A DNA stretch of 35,956 nucleotides. Source: Obelidium mucronatum (lineage: Eukaryota; Chytridiomycota; Chytridiomycetes; Chytridiales; Chytriomycetaceae). Location: positions 1-35,956 of the forward strand of contig JAIVFH010000272.1 of the NCBI GenBank assembly GCA_025765595.1, given 5' to 3'. The position numbers and the translations under genes are program-made. The notes beneath the pieces were generated by a model. The model was not told where the DNA came from, did not search any database, and saw nothing but the letters and a program-made list of their open reading frames with translations. Below, piece by piece: positions 12,162 through 23,074 of this stretch; the stretch's first letter is position 1, and each line of letters begins with the position of its first letter.

Positions 12162-15107
12162 ATGGATTCTTTCGTTGCCCAGGCTATCGCCGATCACAGC
12201 GACGACAGTAGACTATGCACCGAAGCCATGGTAGAAGCCGCTCGGAAATCCGTCCCGTTCCTTACCAAGAACGAGTGGATAACACTCAAAACAAGGATCC
12301 AAGCAGACTGTGTTGAACTTGAGGCCCCTGCCGAGTGGGATTCAACGGGTCTTGGAATTTTGGAAGACTTGATAAGGAGGCGGGATGGTGATGGCGGCGG
12401 TGGTGGTGGACTTACAAACCCGATCGCATATCAACAACCATCGCTTCGTGGTGGCGGAACATCATCAACTATCGCGACATCATTATCATCTTTGTCGCCG
12501 AGTATACCCCAATCTGCATTGTTTATAATGGGTGCTACGATTCTATTGGCGGTTGTTGGTGTTGCATCGTGGTTTTCCAAGGCGTCTCGAAGGGCTTCAC
12601 ATATTCCCACATCGTGAGTTTTCTTTATTTGTGTTCCATCTCTCTCCGCCACCAACGTGGCATCATATTCGTTTTCTTTGTATTCATTTCTAATCCAAAA
12701 ACTTAGACACGATGAAGCCGAAAACGCAACAACAGTTACCAACCACCACAACAACAACAATATCCAAAGAGAGAATACAATCCTCTCGATCGCATCGCCA
12801 TCAACAATCCGCCAAGTACACAGCCCCGGCGCACTCGACAACAACAACAACAACCAAGAAGATTTACCTTACTTGACTCCACCAAACCGTCTCTCCTCCT
12901 TCATGTCTCGATCCCTCAGCAACGTTTCCAAAAAATCTTCCCTCCGCAACATGTTTTCTATTGATCGATCCGCATCTACTCAGACATCCCAAAAAAGCAT
13001 TAGCAACACTCGCCAAAGCCAACCAGAACACCACATTGTCTTGGACATGCCTCAACCCTCCTCCTCTTCCTCCTCCTCCTCCACGAAATGCAACAAGGGA
13101 ATAAAATTCAACAAACTGTTGTCACTCGTTCAAGAATGGGGAGGCCGCGAAACTCTCGCTGGAAAGACTACTACGGATGTATGCCGTGAATTGGTTGTTC
13201 CAATGACAACCGTGGATGGAATCACATTGTCTCTGTGTGATCGCTTGGCTTTGGAGGAGGAGGTCACACATCGTCATCAGAACGTTGCAGCTGCGAATTG
13301 GTTCGTTTCTCATGTATGGAGTTATGAGTTCATAAGCGTTGTGGATGCGATGGAGAGATTCTTTGCTGGGAAGCAAATTGCGGTGGATGACGCAGTTGTT
13401 TGGATGGATTTGTTTTGTGTCCCTCAATTTGGCGAGGATGCGGAAGGACTGCATGAACAAAAGTTTGATTGGTGGAGGAATACCATGATGTCTACGATTA
13501 AGCAATGCAAGAATCTGGTGCTGGTAGTTGACCAACAACAGCAACAGCAAGATTGGTCCGAGTTGGTTCCGCTTCAACGGTTGTGGTGTGTGTTTGAGTT
13601 GTTTGCGGCATCTGCAAGTCGTTCTGCGTTTCATGTAGCGTTGACGGAGGCTAGTGAAGCGTCTCTCGTTCAATCACTTCATACAGATCCGGGGCTGATT
13701 CATGATGCTGTCGCTGGATTCAGATCTGAAGTAGCACGAGCAACAAAACTGAGGGATCAACAGATGCTTCAAAAGGTGCTTCGCCACAACATCAACAATG
13801 CGAGACTTAATGAAATGATCAAAGGCATGTTTCGGAATTGGGTCTTGGAGTTCATTGATTCGCAAATCACAAACACGCCGTTTCTTACAAATGATGAAGC
13901 GTTGGTCCAGCTTGCCCGTTGGTTTGAAATCAAGAGCGACTTTTGCGAGTTGAGAGACTTGTTGCCCAAGGCAAAAGAGGCGTTGGAAGAGTGTTTGTCG
14001 TTGAGGGAAGAGTATTTGGGTCACGAGCATCCTGATACGTTGAGGACAAGGAGTCAGTTGGCGTATTTATCCAGTCGAATGGGGGAGGATGGGTTTGCTG
14101 AGTTGACGCTTTCTTCGTGTTTGGAAACGCAACGAGATGTGCTTGGGTCCAGCCATCCCGACACGTTGGCGACGATGGCTCGTCTTGCATCTGCATATGG
14201 AAATCATCACTTGTATAACGAGTCAGTGATTCTGTACAATGAATGCCTTGCCAATGCGGCCTCGGATTTGGGAGATTCCAGCAGTCCATTTGTTGTTGCC
14301 ACTACTCTGGACTTTGCAAGCCTGCACCAATCAAACCATCGATACAAGCAGGCTCTAGCTCTATACCAACAAGCACATTCGTCGTGCCTTGCTACGCTGG
14401 GGGAATCCCACAAATCCACGCTCCTCGCCGCACTTGGCGTGGCGCAGGCGCAGTTCCATCTCCAAAACTATCCCGCGTCTGAAAGAGCGTACCATGAAAT
14501 CACGGATCTGATCCACGAAACCTTTGGCACGAGCAGCGCGCAGGCGTGGGAAGCGCAGATTGGGCTCGCGCGCAACTACGAACAAACATCGCGGATCCCC
14601 GAGTCCGTTGATATTCTGGCTTACGTAGAGCGGCAGCAGCAGCTTGTGCTCGGGCCGAACCACGCGGCGACGCTGCAGACTGCGGCGCAGCTTGCGTGTG
14701 TGCGCGTGGCGCGCGGCGACGCGGCGGGCGAGGCGCAGCTCGCGGCGGCGCACGCGCGGCAGGCGCAGCTCTTTGGCGGCGACGCGGCGGCGGCGCAGTT
14801 TTCGCAGTTTGCTCTTGCGGACTTCTTGTTCAGACGCCGCCGCTTCGCCGCCGCCAGGGCGCTGCTGTTGCCGCTGGCCGCCGCCCAGACGCGCGCGCTG
14901 GGCAGCGCCGACGCCGTCGCCGCCGTGCGCACGCGCGTGCTTCTCGCCGCCGCAACGTGTCGCTGCGGCGACGGCGACCTGAAGACGGCGATCCGCGAAG
15001 TCACGCTGTGCAGAGAAATCCTGGCGGCAGCGCTCGGCGCGGACCACGTGTGGTGCGCGGAGGCTGACAGAGAACTGGACGCCCTGGTGCACGGCCTGGA
15101 ATTGTGA
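12162..15107 (+). CDS. Membrane-anchored protein with TIR-like candidate domain and KLC-type TPRs
   Basis: Exons 12162-12613 and 12707-15107 (93-nt intron; TC|A makes Ser at the join) give 950 aa. Plan: a 118-residue N-terminal segment with a Gly run; one hydrophobic helix at about 119-138 (ALFIMGATILLAVVGVASWF) followed by basic residues; a Ser/Asn-rich linker; a globular domain at about 349-480; then kinesin-light-chain-type TPRs from about 569 to the end, with 42-residue spacing and the LGxxHPDTL hallmark. The globular domain reads WFVSHVW, VWMDLFCVPQ, TIKQCKNLVLVVD and RLWCVFELFA, an order resembling TIR-fold core strands and the WCxxEL helix. Calling it TIR-like is inference. It has no nucleotide-binding domain, unlike classic NLRs. 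The C-terminal third (about 14640-14990) is extremely GC-rich and Ala/Arg-rich, unlike the rest. A role as receptor or scaffold is plausible but unproven. Confidence 0.82.
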
Positions 15108-15160
15108 TTATTGTAAATACATAATAATAAATAAATAGAATTAAAGAACTCAACAAAGAA

Positions 15161-16318
15161 ATGAACTCAAAGGCACACGAAGCAGCGGCGGACGCTTCTT
15201 CTTCATCAAAGAGTTTTCCGCCTCCGCCTTCGTACGGAAACTACACTGAACCTCCTTTTGCCCCACCTCCCGCAGCCCAAGACACTCCACCCATTGTCAA
15301 CAACCAAGAAGCAAGACTCCAAGCGTTCAGAGGCATTGTCGGTCGACATGAAATTTCAAACTTTATGGCTGTAAAGATGCGTCGATTAGAGGTACTCGTT
15401 TTGATTTTTGGACTTGATTGGCCTTGGCCACTCGTTTGGGGGCTCAAGTCCCTTGAACCGATCAACAACTAACACCACAATTTAACACAAACACAGGCAT
15501 ACGATATTGTCATAATAGCCGATGACTCTGGCTCCATGCAATCCAGATCCACACTCGGCCTCAACGCAAACGACCCATTCGCCAGAACAATCACCCGCTG
15601 GGACGAGCTCAAAGAAACCGTCTCCGTCGTTGCCGAAATCGGTGCTGTTTTGGATGAAGACGGTGTCGATGTGTATTTCCTGAACCGTCCTCCAGTCCGT
15701 GGCATCACAGGCCCCTCCAATGAACTAAACGCTGCGTTTGCGAATTCACCCATGGGATACACGCCCATTGCCCGTGTCTTGAGACAAGTCTTGAGGGAAA
15801 AGGGCATCGGAATCGGTGATGCTTGCAAAAAAAAGTTGATTCTGATTGCCACGGACGGGCAACCTACAACCGACCAAGGCGTGATTGACAAGCAAGGCCT
15901 CACCAACGTTCTCGTCCATGAACGAGGCCCGAACCCACGCGATGGAAACGTTATTGTCGTCTTCTTGGCGTGCACGGATGATGAAAACGAAGTCGGGTAC
16001 TTGAATGAATGGGATAAAGTGATTCCATGTGTTGATGTTGTGGATGATTATTACTCGGAGCGAAGAGAGATTTTGGCTGTTCAAGGAACCGGATTTCCGT
16101 TTTCGAAGGGTGATTGGGTGTGTAAGATGTTGCTTGGTGCGATTGATCCAGAGATTGATGCGTTGGATGAAAGACGCGTTGGTGGTACAATGAACCCGGC
16201 TGCATCGACTACGTACAGTTCAAATTCTCTTGCTGCGCCGAGTCCGCAGTTGGGTCGTCGATTGAGTACCAAAAGTAATCATAGCAGTTTAGGCAAGAAA
16301 GACTGTATCCTTCAATAA
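15161..16318 (+). CDS. VWA-domain protein with PPxY and CaaX, family copy 3
   Basis: Exons 15161-15391 and 15497-16318 (105-nt phase-0 intron) give 350 aa. Residues 22-25 are PPSY, followed by a Pro-rich stretch and the family helix RHEISNFMAVKMRRLE. The VWA domain has the full MIDAS set: DDSGS, T in YTPIARVLRQV and D in IATDGQPTT. The C-terminus carries APSPQLGRR and ends KKDCILQ, a CaaX box with Gln. Its ATG lies only 53 bases after the stop of the TPR gene, so its promoter must sit in the 3' end of that gene or in that short gap. This copy is the closest relative of pseudogene copy 5 (shared AEIGAVLDEDGVDVYFLNR and NDPFAR). Confidence 0.92.
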
Positions 16319-16381
16319 AGGTGTTGCTCGTTCTTTGTAATCAATTATTCGGATTTGTACCCGCTATTACCAAACGCGCTT

Positions 16382-16401
16382 ATCAATCAAAATAGATTGA
16401 T
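16382..16401. promoter_or_regulatory. Small inverted repeat upstream of VWA copy 4
   Basis: ATCAATC and GATTGAT separated by six bases form a 7-bp dyad, 38 bases before the ATG of copy 4. It could be a dimeric factor site or chance; I did not find it upstream of the other copies. Confidence 0.25.
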
Positions 16402-16439
16402 TTGGAAACAACACAACCAAAAAAAAAGTCTTACAAAAC

Positions 16440-17609
16440 ATGAAGTCGTCGTCGCTCTTCAACGCATACCAACAACAACCGCGCCCAGAACCCGATGCTC
16501 CACCGCCTCCCTATTCATCCTTCTCCGAAGACCAGCAAGCACAACAGCAACAACAACAGCACCAAGAACCTGACGCTACCAGCACACTCACTCCAGAAGA
16601 ACTCCGCCTGAAACGATTCCGAGACATTGTCGATAGACATGAAATCTCCCGCTTCATGGCCCTCAAGATGCGACGGCTCGAGGTTAGCAATCATCTCTGA
16701 ATCATTTGAAATCAAAGCCCAAACACACCCAAATCTAACAACAGCAAACAACAAACAACAACACTTTTTTTTTTTGGTTAGGCATACGATCTCGTAATCA
16801 TTGCCGACGACTCTGGCTCCATGCAAACCAGATCCACACAAACCCTCACAGACCCATTCGCCAAATCCTTAACCCGCTGGGACGAGCTCAAATCAACGCT
16901 TTCCATAATAACCGAAATCGGCGCCTTGATGGATGAAAACGGTGTCGATGTTTATTTCCTCAATCGAGATCCCATCAGAGGTATCAAAGGCCCACACTCG
17001 CCAGAACTCGATGCCGCGTTCATGGATCCACCCATGGGGTACACACCTACGACGAGAGTCTTGCGGCAGGTGTTACGGGATAAAGGTGTGTCGACGGCGG
17101 GTGCTTCACATTCTGTGGACAGGTCCAAGAAACTCTTGATTCTGATTGCAACAGACGGACAACCAACAAACGATGCCGGCGCGCTCATGAAGGACGAGTT
17201 ATACCAATCCCTGCTAACCGAACGCGGCCCGGATCCATCCAACGGGAGCGTGGTAGTAACGTTCCTGATTTGCTCCGACGATGAGAATGAGATGCGGTTT
17301 CTGAATGGCTGGGATAAGAGGATACCGTGTTTGGATGTTGTGGATGATTATCAAGCGGAACGGAGGCAGATTTTGCAGGTCCAAGGGTTGGAGTTTCCGT
17401 TTTCGAAGGGGGATTGGGTTTGTAAAATGTTGTTGGGGGGTTTGGATTCGGAGATTGATTTGTTGGATGAGCGAAGGGTTGGTGGTGGTGGTGGGGATGT
17501 TGTTGCTGTGGCTGGTGCCGGCGGGAGTGGCTCGAGTGGTTTGAATCCTGGTGCTGCTGTGAGTGGACTTGCGCGACGATTAAGTAATAGCGATTGTTGT
17601 ATTCAATAA
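16440..17609 (+). CDS. VWA-domain protein with PPxY and CaaX, family copy 4
   Basis: Exons 16440-16682 and 16782-17609 (99-nt phase-0 intron with a T-run before the acceptor) give 356 aa. This is the most divergent full copy: the start is MKSSSLFNAY rather than the KAHEA form, PPPY is at residues 22-25, and a Gln-rich linker precedes the helix RHEISRFMALKMRRLE. The VWA domain keeps MIDAS DDSGS, Thr in YTPTTRVLRQV and Asp in IATDGQPTN. It has a small insertion after DKGVSTAG. The C-terminal linker is Gly/Val/Ala-rich and the protein ends SDCCIQ, so the CaaX box is CCIQ with a doubled Cys. Its 3' end converges on the LRR gene across 224 bases. Confidence 0.91.
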
Positions 17610-17641
17610 AAAAAACAAATATAGCACTCAGTTAAGAAACA

Positions 17642-17816
17642 GAAAACAAAATTCAGAACAAAATTCAAATCGCCAGAAAGAAACAAAAAAAAAATAAGCA
17701 AGCAAGAGTAAAGATAGCACTGAATAAACCCAAGTGGAATTGCAGCCGAAGGAAGCAGCACCCAACAAAAGAAAGAAACACGAAAACAAAATTCAGAAAG
17801 AAAATTCAAATCGCCA
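17642..17816. repeat. Direct repeat pair between convergent genes
   Basis: Two copies of a roughly 34-bp sequence (GAAAACAAAATTCAGA, then AAAATTCAAATCGCCA) lie at about 17642-17675 and 17782-17816, 140 bases apart. They sit in the A-rich gap between VWA copy 4 and the LRR gene. The origin is unknown; a local duplication is likely. Confidence 0.65.
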
Positions 17817-17833
17817 AAAAAGGAAACAAGAAC

Positions 17834-20800
17834 TCAAAACAAAACCGCCAAACTTGAAACAAATACGAAAGATCCCATCACCTTGTTCATCATGGCTGAA
17901 GATCCAATCAAGAACTTTCTTGTACTTGTTTCGACCGATACAGGAACAGGCTTCACTCCCTGGTTGACTTGCGTTGAAACGGGACGCGAGCCACTATTGC
18001 CAGAAGATGTTGCAGCTGTTGCGCTACTAGGTGCGACTCCTGACGCCAAGCCACTTGTCTCACTTCCAGACGCGTTTCCTCCAGCACTAACATCATGATT
18101 ACCGCCTCCACTAACAGTATTCACAGCAGGAACTTGACTGCTTCCTTCAATCACAACGCTAGATCCAGTTCCATTCTCTCCACCGCTCGAAGCACCACTG
18201 GCACCGCCGCCGCCTCCAATCACAATTGAGCCTCCTTGACTGGCTCCGCCGTTGCCTCCCATCACAATCGAGCTTCCTTGACCAGCTCCTCCACTGACCC
18301 CACCGTTGTTTCCATTGATTCCTGCGTTGATGATAAAGTCTCCTTCTTTTGGTGGGGCGACTCCTCCATTGAACCCTGCGTTGATAATAAAGTCTGGTCC
18401 CTTTGGAATCGTTGTTGTCGTCGCCTTTGTTGTGGTTGCAGCGATTGTAGTAGGAGAAGCAGAAGAAGTAAGGACTGCAGTTGTGGTTTCAGATGATTTA
18501 TTAGAGGACCAAGATGTAGCGGTACTGGTTGCAGACGACAAGGTTTTCGTCTTTTCGAAAACAAGGGTGCTTGTAGTTGAGGCGTCGCTTGTCGTTGAGG
18601 TGTTGCTTGTCGTTGAGATGTTGCTGGTCGTTGAGGCGTTGCTGGTCGTGAGAGGTGTACTAGATGTTGTTGTGCTGACGGTGGTGGTGCTGGTCGTGGT
18701 TATTGTACTGGTAGAAGTAGCAGTAGTGGTCTTTGCCTTCGCTTCAAAAGAGAACGAAAAGACAACCTGGCCCTCAGAGAAAGCGTCCGCAGCTCGTCTT
18801 TTCGACAAGGCCGAGTATCGAACTGTGGCGGTTCCAGAATAAACAGTAGCAGGATTGGGTAGCGCGATTCCAAGTCCAACAGATGCTGGACCTGAACAAC
18901 GCTGGCCACTCGCTGCCGGTCGAAGATCCGCAAAAGACTTGACCCCTGCCGCCACTGCGGTTGAAGGAAGCTTGAATGAATACCGCTTCTTTGAGTCCGC
19001 CGCGTTCCTGTTCAATTGCGTACCCCAACAAGTATCCTTGTCAAGCAGTACAGTTGCTGTCCCATCACTCAACGAGATACTGACGACAGTCATGGTCTGC
19101 GAATTGAGGTCCCACGCGTTGGAATTCACGTCAATAGCGATATCTTCTCCTGCATAGAACTTTGTTCCTTGAACAACAGCAACGGCTTTAGGCGGTACGA
19201 CACATTTTCCGTTGGGATGGCTTGGCGTACCAACGCATTGGCTTTCGCCGCTGCAGTAACAATTTTCAGGAATCGAGCAGAATTGCATGTCGCATATGGG
19301 GATCGGGGGAGTGACACTGTTGTAGCAATGGTATCCGGCTGGCTGTGAAGTGGCGCATGCAGAAATCGGTGAGGAGCCAGGGCATTTCGAGCCGGTCTCA
19401 ATGTATTTGTACGGAGCAGAGGAGCCACAGAAGCAATCGTCGAGCCTTGTAGACGTACAGTACGGTGGGCAGACGGTTTTTAATGCGCCAATCTTTTTTT
19501 TTCGGAATTAGCTTGCTTACAATAAATGAATGAATTCTACTCACAAATTCATAGGCACGTCCCCCTTCTGTGTATGATTTAGAGCAAGGTGAGGCGTACA
19601 CTAAGTTATCCACAGCGATAGGTATCATACAATCGAGATAGGGCTTCATATCGAACGGCCCTGTACACATGTTGGTAAACTCCTGGATAGCGCTCGTTGC
19701 TGTCGTAGCGGCGACCATAGCGTTGTAATTTGGAATAAGTGGAATACAATCTCGGAAACAAACAAAGGTTTCTTCATTTTCGGTCACAGTCAGAGTCACC
19801 AGATTATCGACGTAGGCAATGGTTTGAGCCACATAGTCTTGGCCGCGATGCTTTGACAGTTGGGAGCTTTGAAAAGTAACTGGTTTGACTGGTTTTCCAC
19901 TGTACTCTTGGCAAGTATTAGCAAGCACCGTAACCTTATTTTTTTCAAATTTTGAATAAGTTAGTATTTGATGATCAACAAAACAAGGATATATAAAGCC
20001 AATTAATTAATAACTTACAAATGCTTCAGCCTCCATTTGTTCATCAGCAAGACAGCCAGTGCATCCCAAAAACGCATTCCACGCAAATTGATTCCAGCTA
20101 TCGCACACAGCTTTAAACTTCCCAGGAACCAACGAATCGTTAGGTGGAGAAAACTCTGCCCAACCTGGGATCTTCGGCAGACAAACTGTAGCACATGTCT
20201 TCAGCGCACTTGCTTCGGCTGCGACAATGTTTTGAGGACATCGTGGTCGGTCTTGGTTCGGCCCAAATTGACCCGTCTCATCAACAAAGCAATTTTCCTC
20301 ATAAGCAATGCCCATCTCGGTGAGCCAATCTTTCTCATCGTCTGAATCGCTTGTGAGCAAATTCTTGCTGATGGAAATCGAAGTCAGCGGAAGTCCCCGA
20401 AGAGGATTGATTGGCCCAGTGAAGGCGTTCCAATTGAGTTCCACAGATGTCAAAGCGGTCAATTTGGCCAGCTCATCGATCGGACCAGTCATCCAGTTAA
20501 GATCCACTTCGAAATAGGACAGTTTTGGAAGGTTGCTCAGGGATGGCAGTCCTCCAGTGATTCCGCACCAATCAAAATCTCTGAGCGGTTTAAGTAAAAA
20601 AGTATCAGTGTTTTTCACAGGCGTATTTAAATCGATTCTTACAAATACTCCAGATCCACAAGGCCCTCAATTGCCGGGAATTCGCCGCTCATGGCATTAT
20701 TATGATAGAAAGAGCTTAAAAAATGAAGTAGCAATTTTTGAGTATGGACGATGACAAATGGTGTGATTTTCAAAAGTTACATGTACTGTAGTTTCTTAAG

Positions 20801-23017
20801 TTTAGTCAACGAAGGGATGGGCCCAGTCAACTTTGACGAGTAATCCATGCTCAAATAAGTCAAAGATGTGAGCGCATCTAAAGATGGGAGGTTGCCAACG
20901 AGAGTTGATTGTGCATATGATAAATACTCCAAATTCGGCCGCGTGAAGAATGGAATCAAAAACGTGGGATCTGATATGACCATATCAAGAGCCCTTCATA
21001 AAAATAAGTTTGAGTTGCTTAGATGAAATTTTTTTAGCTTACAGATGAACGATATTTGGGAATTGACTGGCCAAAGTGGATTGGGCAAATACTACACGAG
21101 TTTGACTCAAATCTCTAATGAAGAATTATAAGTAAATATAATGAGTTTTGGACAAAAAAGCACACTGCTATCTTACAAATACTCTAATTTTGTAAATATT
21201 TGGCCTGGTGTCCCAGAAAGCGACCCTGAAACCATTGTCCTCTTAAGATCCCTATAAAACCAGCGGTGAGAAGGTTCCGACTTTTTTCAATTAAAATCCA
21301 CTTACACGTATCGCAGATTATCAAACCTGGGAAGGTCGCCACTGAGAGAGTTTAACGACAGGTCTCTAAATATTCTTTGGTCAAAAAACAATCCACATAG
21401 AATAAGTTTTAAATTTTGAAAGAAAATTTACAATTTATGCAATGCAGGAGGCAATGATGGAACAGTTCCAACAAGTTTTGAGTATTCCGAATTTCCTTCC
21501 CAACCACGGATGACCAACACTTCAAGCTGCAAAAAGTCACTCCAGTCGCTGGGAACAAGCGTTTCTGCTCCATATTCTGCAAGGTTTAAATCAATTTCAC
21601 TGAGGTTGTGTTAGATTTGAGTGTGAAAATCAAGGGGTTACTCTTCTTACATAGACTGAACACCCGAGTCATCTTTGGAACATTTAATAATGCTGGAAGC
21701 CGATCCAAGCTTACAGCATCCCGAACCACCTGGAACCTTTAGGTAGGTCTCTAAAATACAGCACTGAAGCTGCTTGCCAGCTTTTCCAGAACAGTCGATT
21801 GATGGCCTAAATCCCTTTAAAACGGTTCCGCGCAAATTTCTGTATTGATCGAGGATAGCTTTTAGTTGATCACTTAAATAGTTGGTTCGATCTATACGCA
21901 CATATACTCCAAGTTCGATAACCCTGTCAGAGATGGAACTGTCTTGGACCAATCATCATTGGAGCTCAAGTCCCTGATAACAGCGTAAGAAAACTCTTCT
22001 TTGGCGCTCTGTTTCTTTAAGTGATTGATACTTACAGGTGTTTCAAAGACGTTAGTTTTGACAAAGTCGGGATTTTCCCACCCAACGAATTATCTTTCAA
22101 GTCCAAATATGTCAGTTTTGTAAGAACGTCCAATGATGGAATTTCGCCACCAATTTGCATTCCAGAGATGGAAAAGTGCTCTAAGTTTGGTCGCTGGAGA
22201 AATTGAATGACAGAATCTCTGGTTCCGCCAACTCCATCAAGAGCACTTTTGGAAAAAAATTGAGTAAATTAATTGCTTAATTATATGAGGATATTTTGGC
22301 AGCTTACATATGCACAAGGTTTGGGAACTGGTCCGCGGTCACTGCGCCATCAATAGACAAGTCTCGATCAATCTGGCCGTTTAAATCCCTATTGAGATTG
22401 TACTAGATTAAATAGATGTGTCAATAAATCAGTGAGGGAGGGTGCTTACAAATAAACTAAATTGGGTAAAACTGCCGTTCCCGCAATTTTACCGGATAGG
22501 CGGTTGAGAGGAAGGTCCCTGGAATGTGAGGAGTGTTATCAGAAGCAGACGACAAAATCATAATTTATGTTGGACGTCATACAGCTTTGTTAACGATAAT
22601 GGAATTTGATCAAGAGACGGAGGATTTCCTGACAGTGCCGATGTTGCTGAGCTTATCACTGTCAACTCTTCTAAAGTTGGAAAGTTGCTCATGTCAAACA
22701 GGGAAACGCTTGCATCATTGTAAATTAAGATCCAGGGTGACAAAACTTGATGTTCATAATGTTAATGACGGAGAGCGATGGCTGTATATTGAAACTTACA
22801 TCTTTTTCAAACCATCATTGTTACTGTTGCATACCACCTGGTTGGTGGAGGTAGCAGGGAACTTGCAGCACAATGTTGAAGAGCTGTCGACCACGAATTT
22901 GAACGTCTCTTTGACAATACAACATTGAAGGTCAAGGCCGTTCAGATTTAGACAGTCTGCCAATACAACAGTAGATTGCGCAAACAACCAAACAGCTGCA
23001 AAGGTATATGCTATCAT
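17834..23017 (-). CDS. Secreted, probably GPI-anchored LRR surface protein with two Cys/LRR modules
   Basis: Sixteen exons in transcript order: 23017-22800, 22708-22595, 22518-22450, 22388-22308, 22245-22036, 21973-21902, 21839-21651, 21599-21432, 21365-21306, 21251-21177, 21114-21043, 20993-20781, 20714-20643, 20580-20019, 19934-19545, 19492-17834; about 1407 aa. The first 13 introns are all phase 2, so most LRR exons are interchangeable units. Signal peptide MIAYTFAAVWLFAQSTVVLA precedes a Cys domain (DC, QCCI, CCK). Exon 7 repeats that domain (DC, LQCCIL, CCK), and exon 12 repeats exon 5, so the ectodomain is two duplicated Cys+LRR modules. Plant-type LxGxIPSL repeats are clear. The C-terminus has a Cys-rich part, a Thr/Ser-rich stalk, Gly-rich repeats and a hydrophobic tail (SFVFVSSLAVLF) typical of a GPI signal. 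A surface receptor or adhesin is likely. The exon 2 donor (GTTAAC) is the least certain junction. Confidence 0.83.
18571..18642. repeat. 18-bp minisatellite in Thr/Ser stalk
   Basis: Four imperfect 18-bp units encode the hexapeptide STTSN(A/I/T) on the minus strand, inside the last exon of the LRR gene. Such units usually vary in number between strains and change the length of the glycosylated stalk. Confidence 0.75.
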
Positions 23018-23066
23018 TTTGCAGTCTTTTTTGCGTTTTTGCAAACATTGCCGTGTCTGTGCCAAA

Positions 23067-23074
23067 TATTTATA
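23067..23074 (-). promoter_or_regulatory. Candidate TATA box of the LRR gene
   Basis: TATAAATA on the minus strand, 50 bases before the ATG at 23017. It is well placed and oriented, and supports 23017 as the start of the signal-peptide exon. Confidence 0.5.

Noticed and set aside
14361..15092. Long Arg/Ala-rich minus-strand frame and plus-strand alternative frames
   Set aside because: GC-rich DNA lacks stop codons in all frames; only the TPR frame shows repeat structure.
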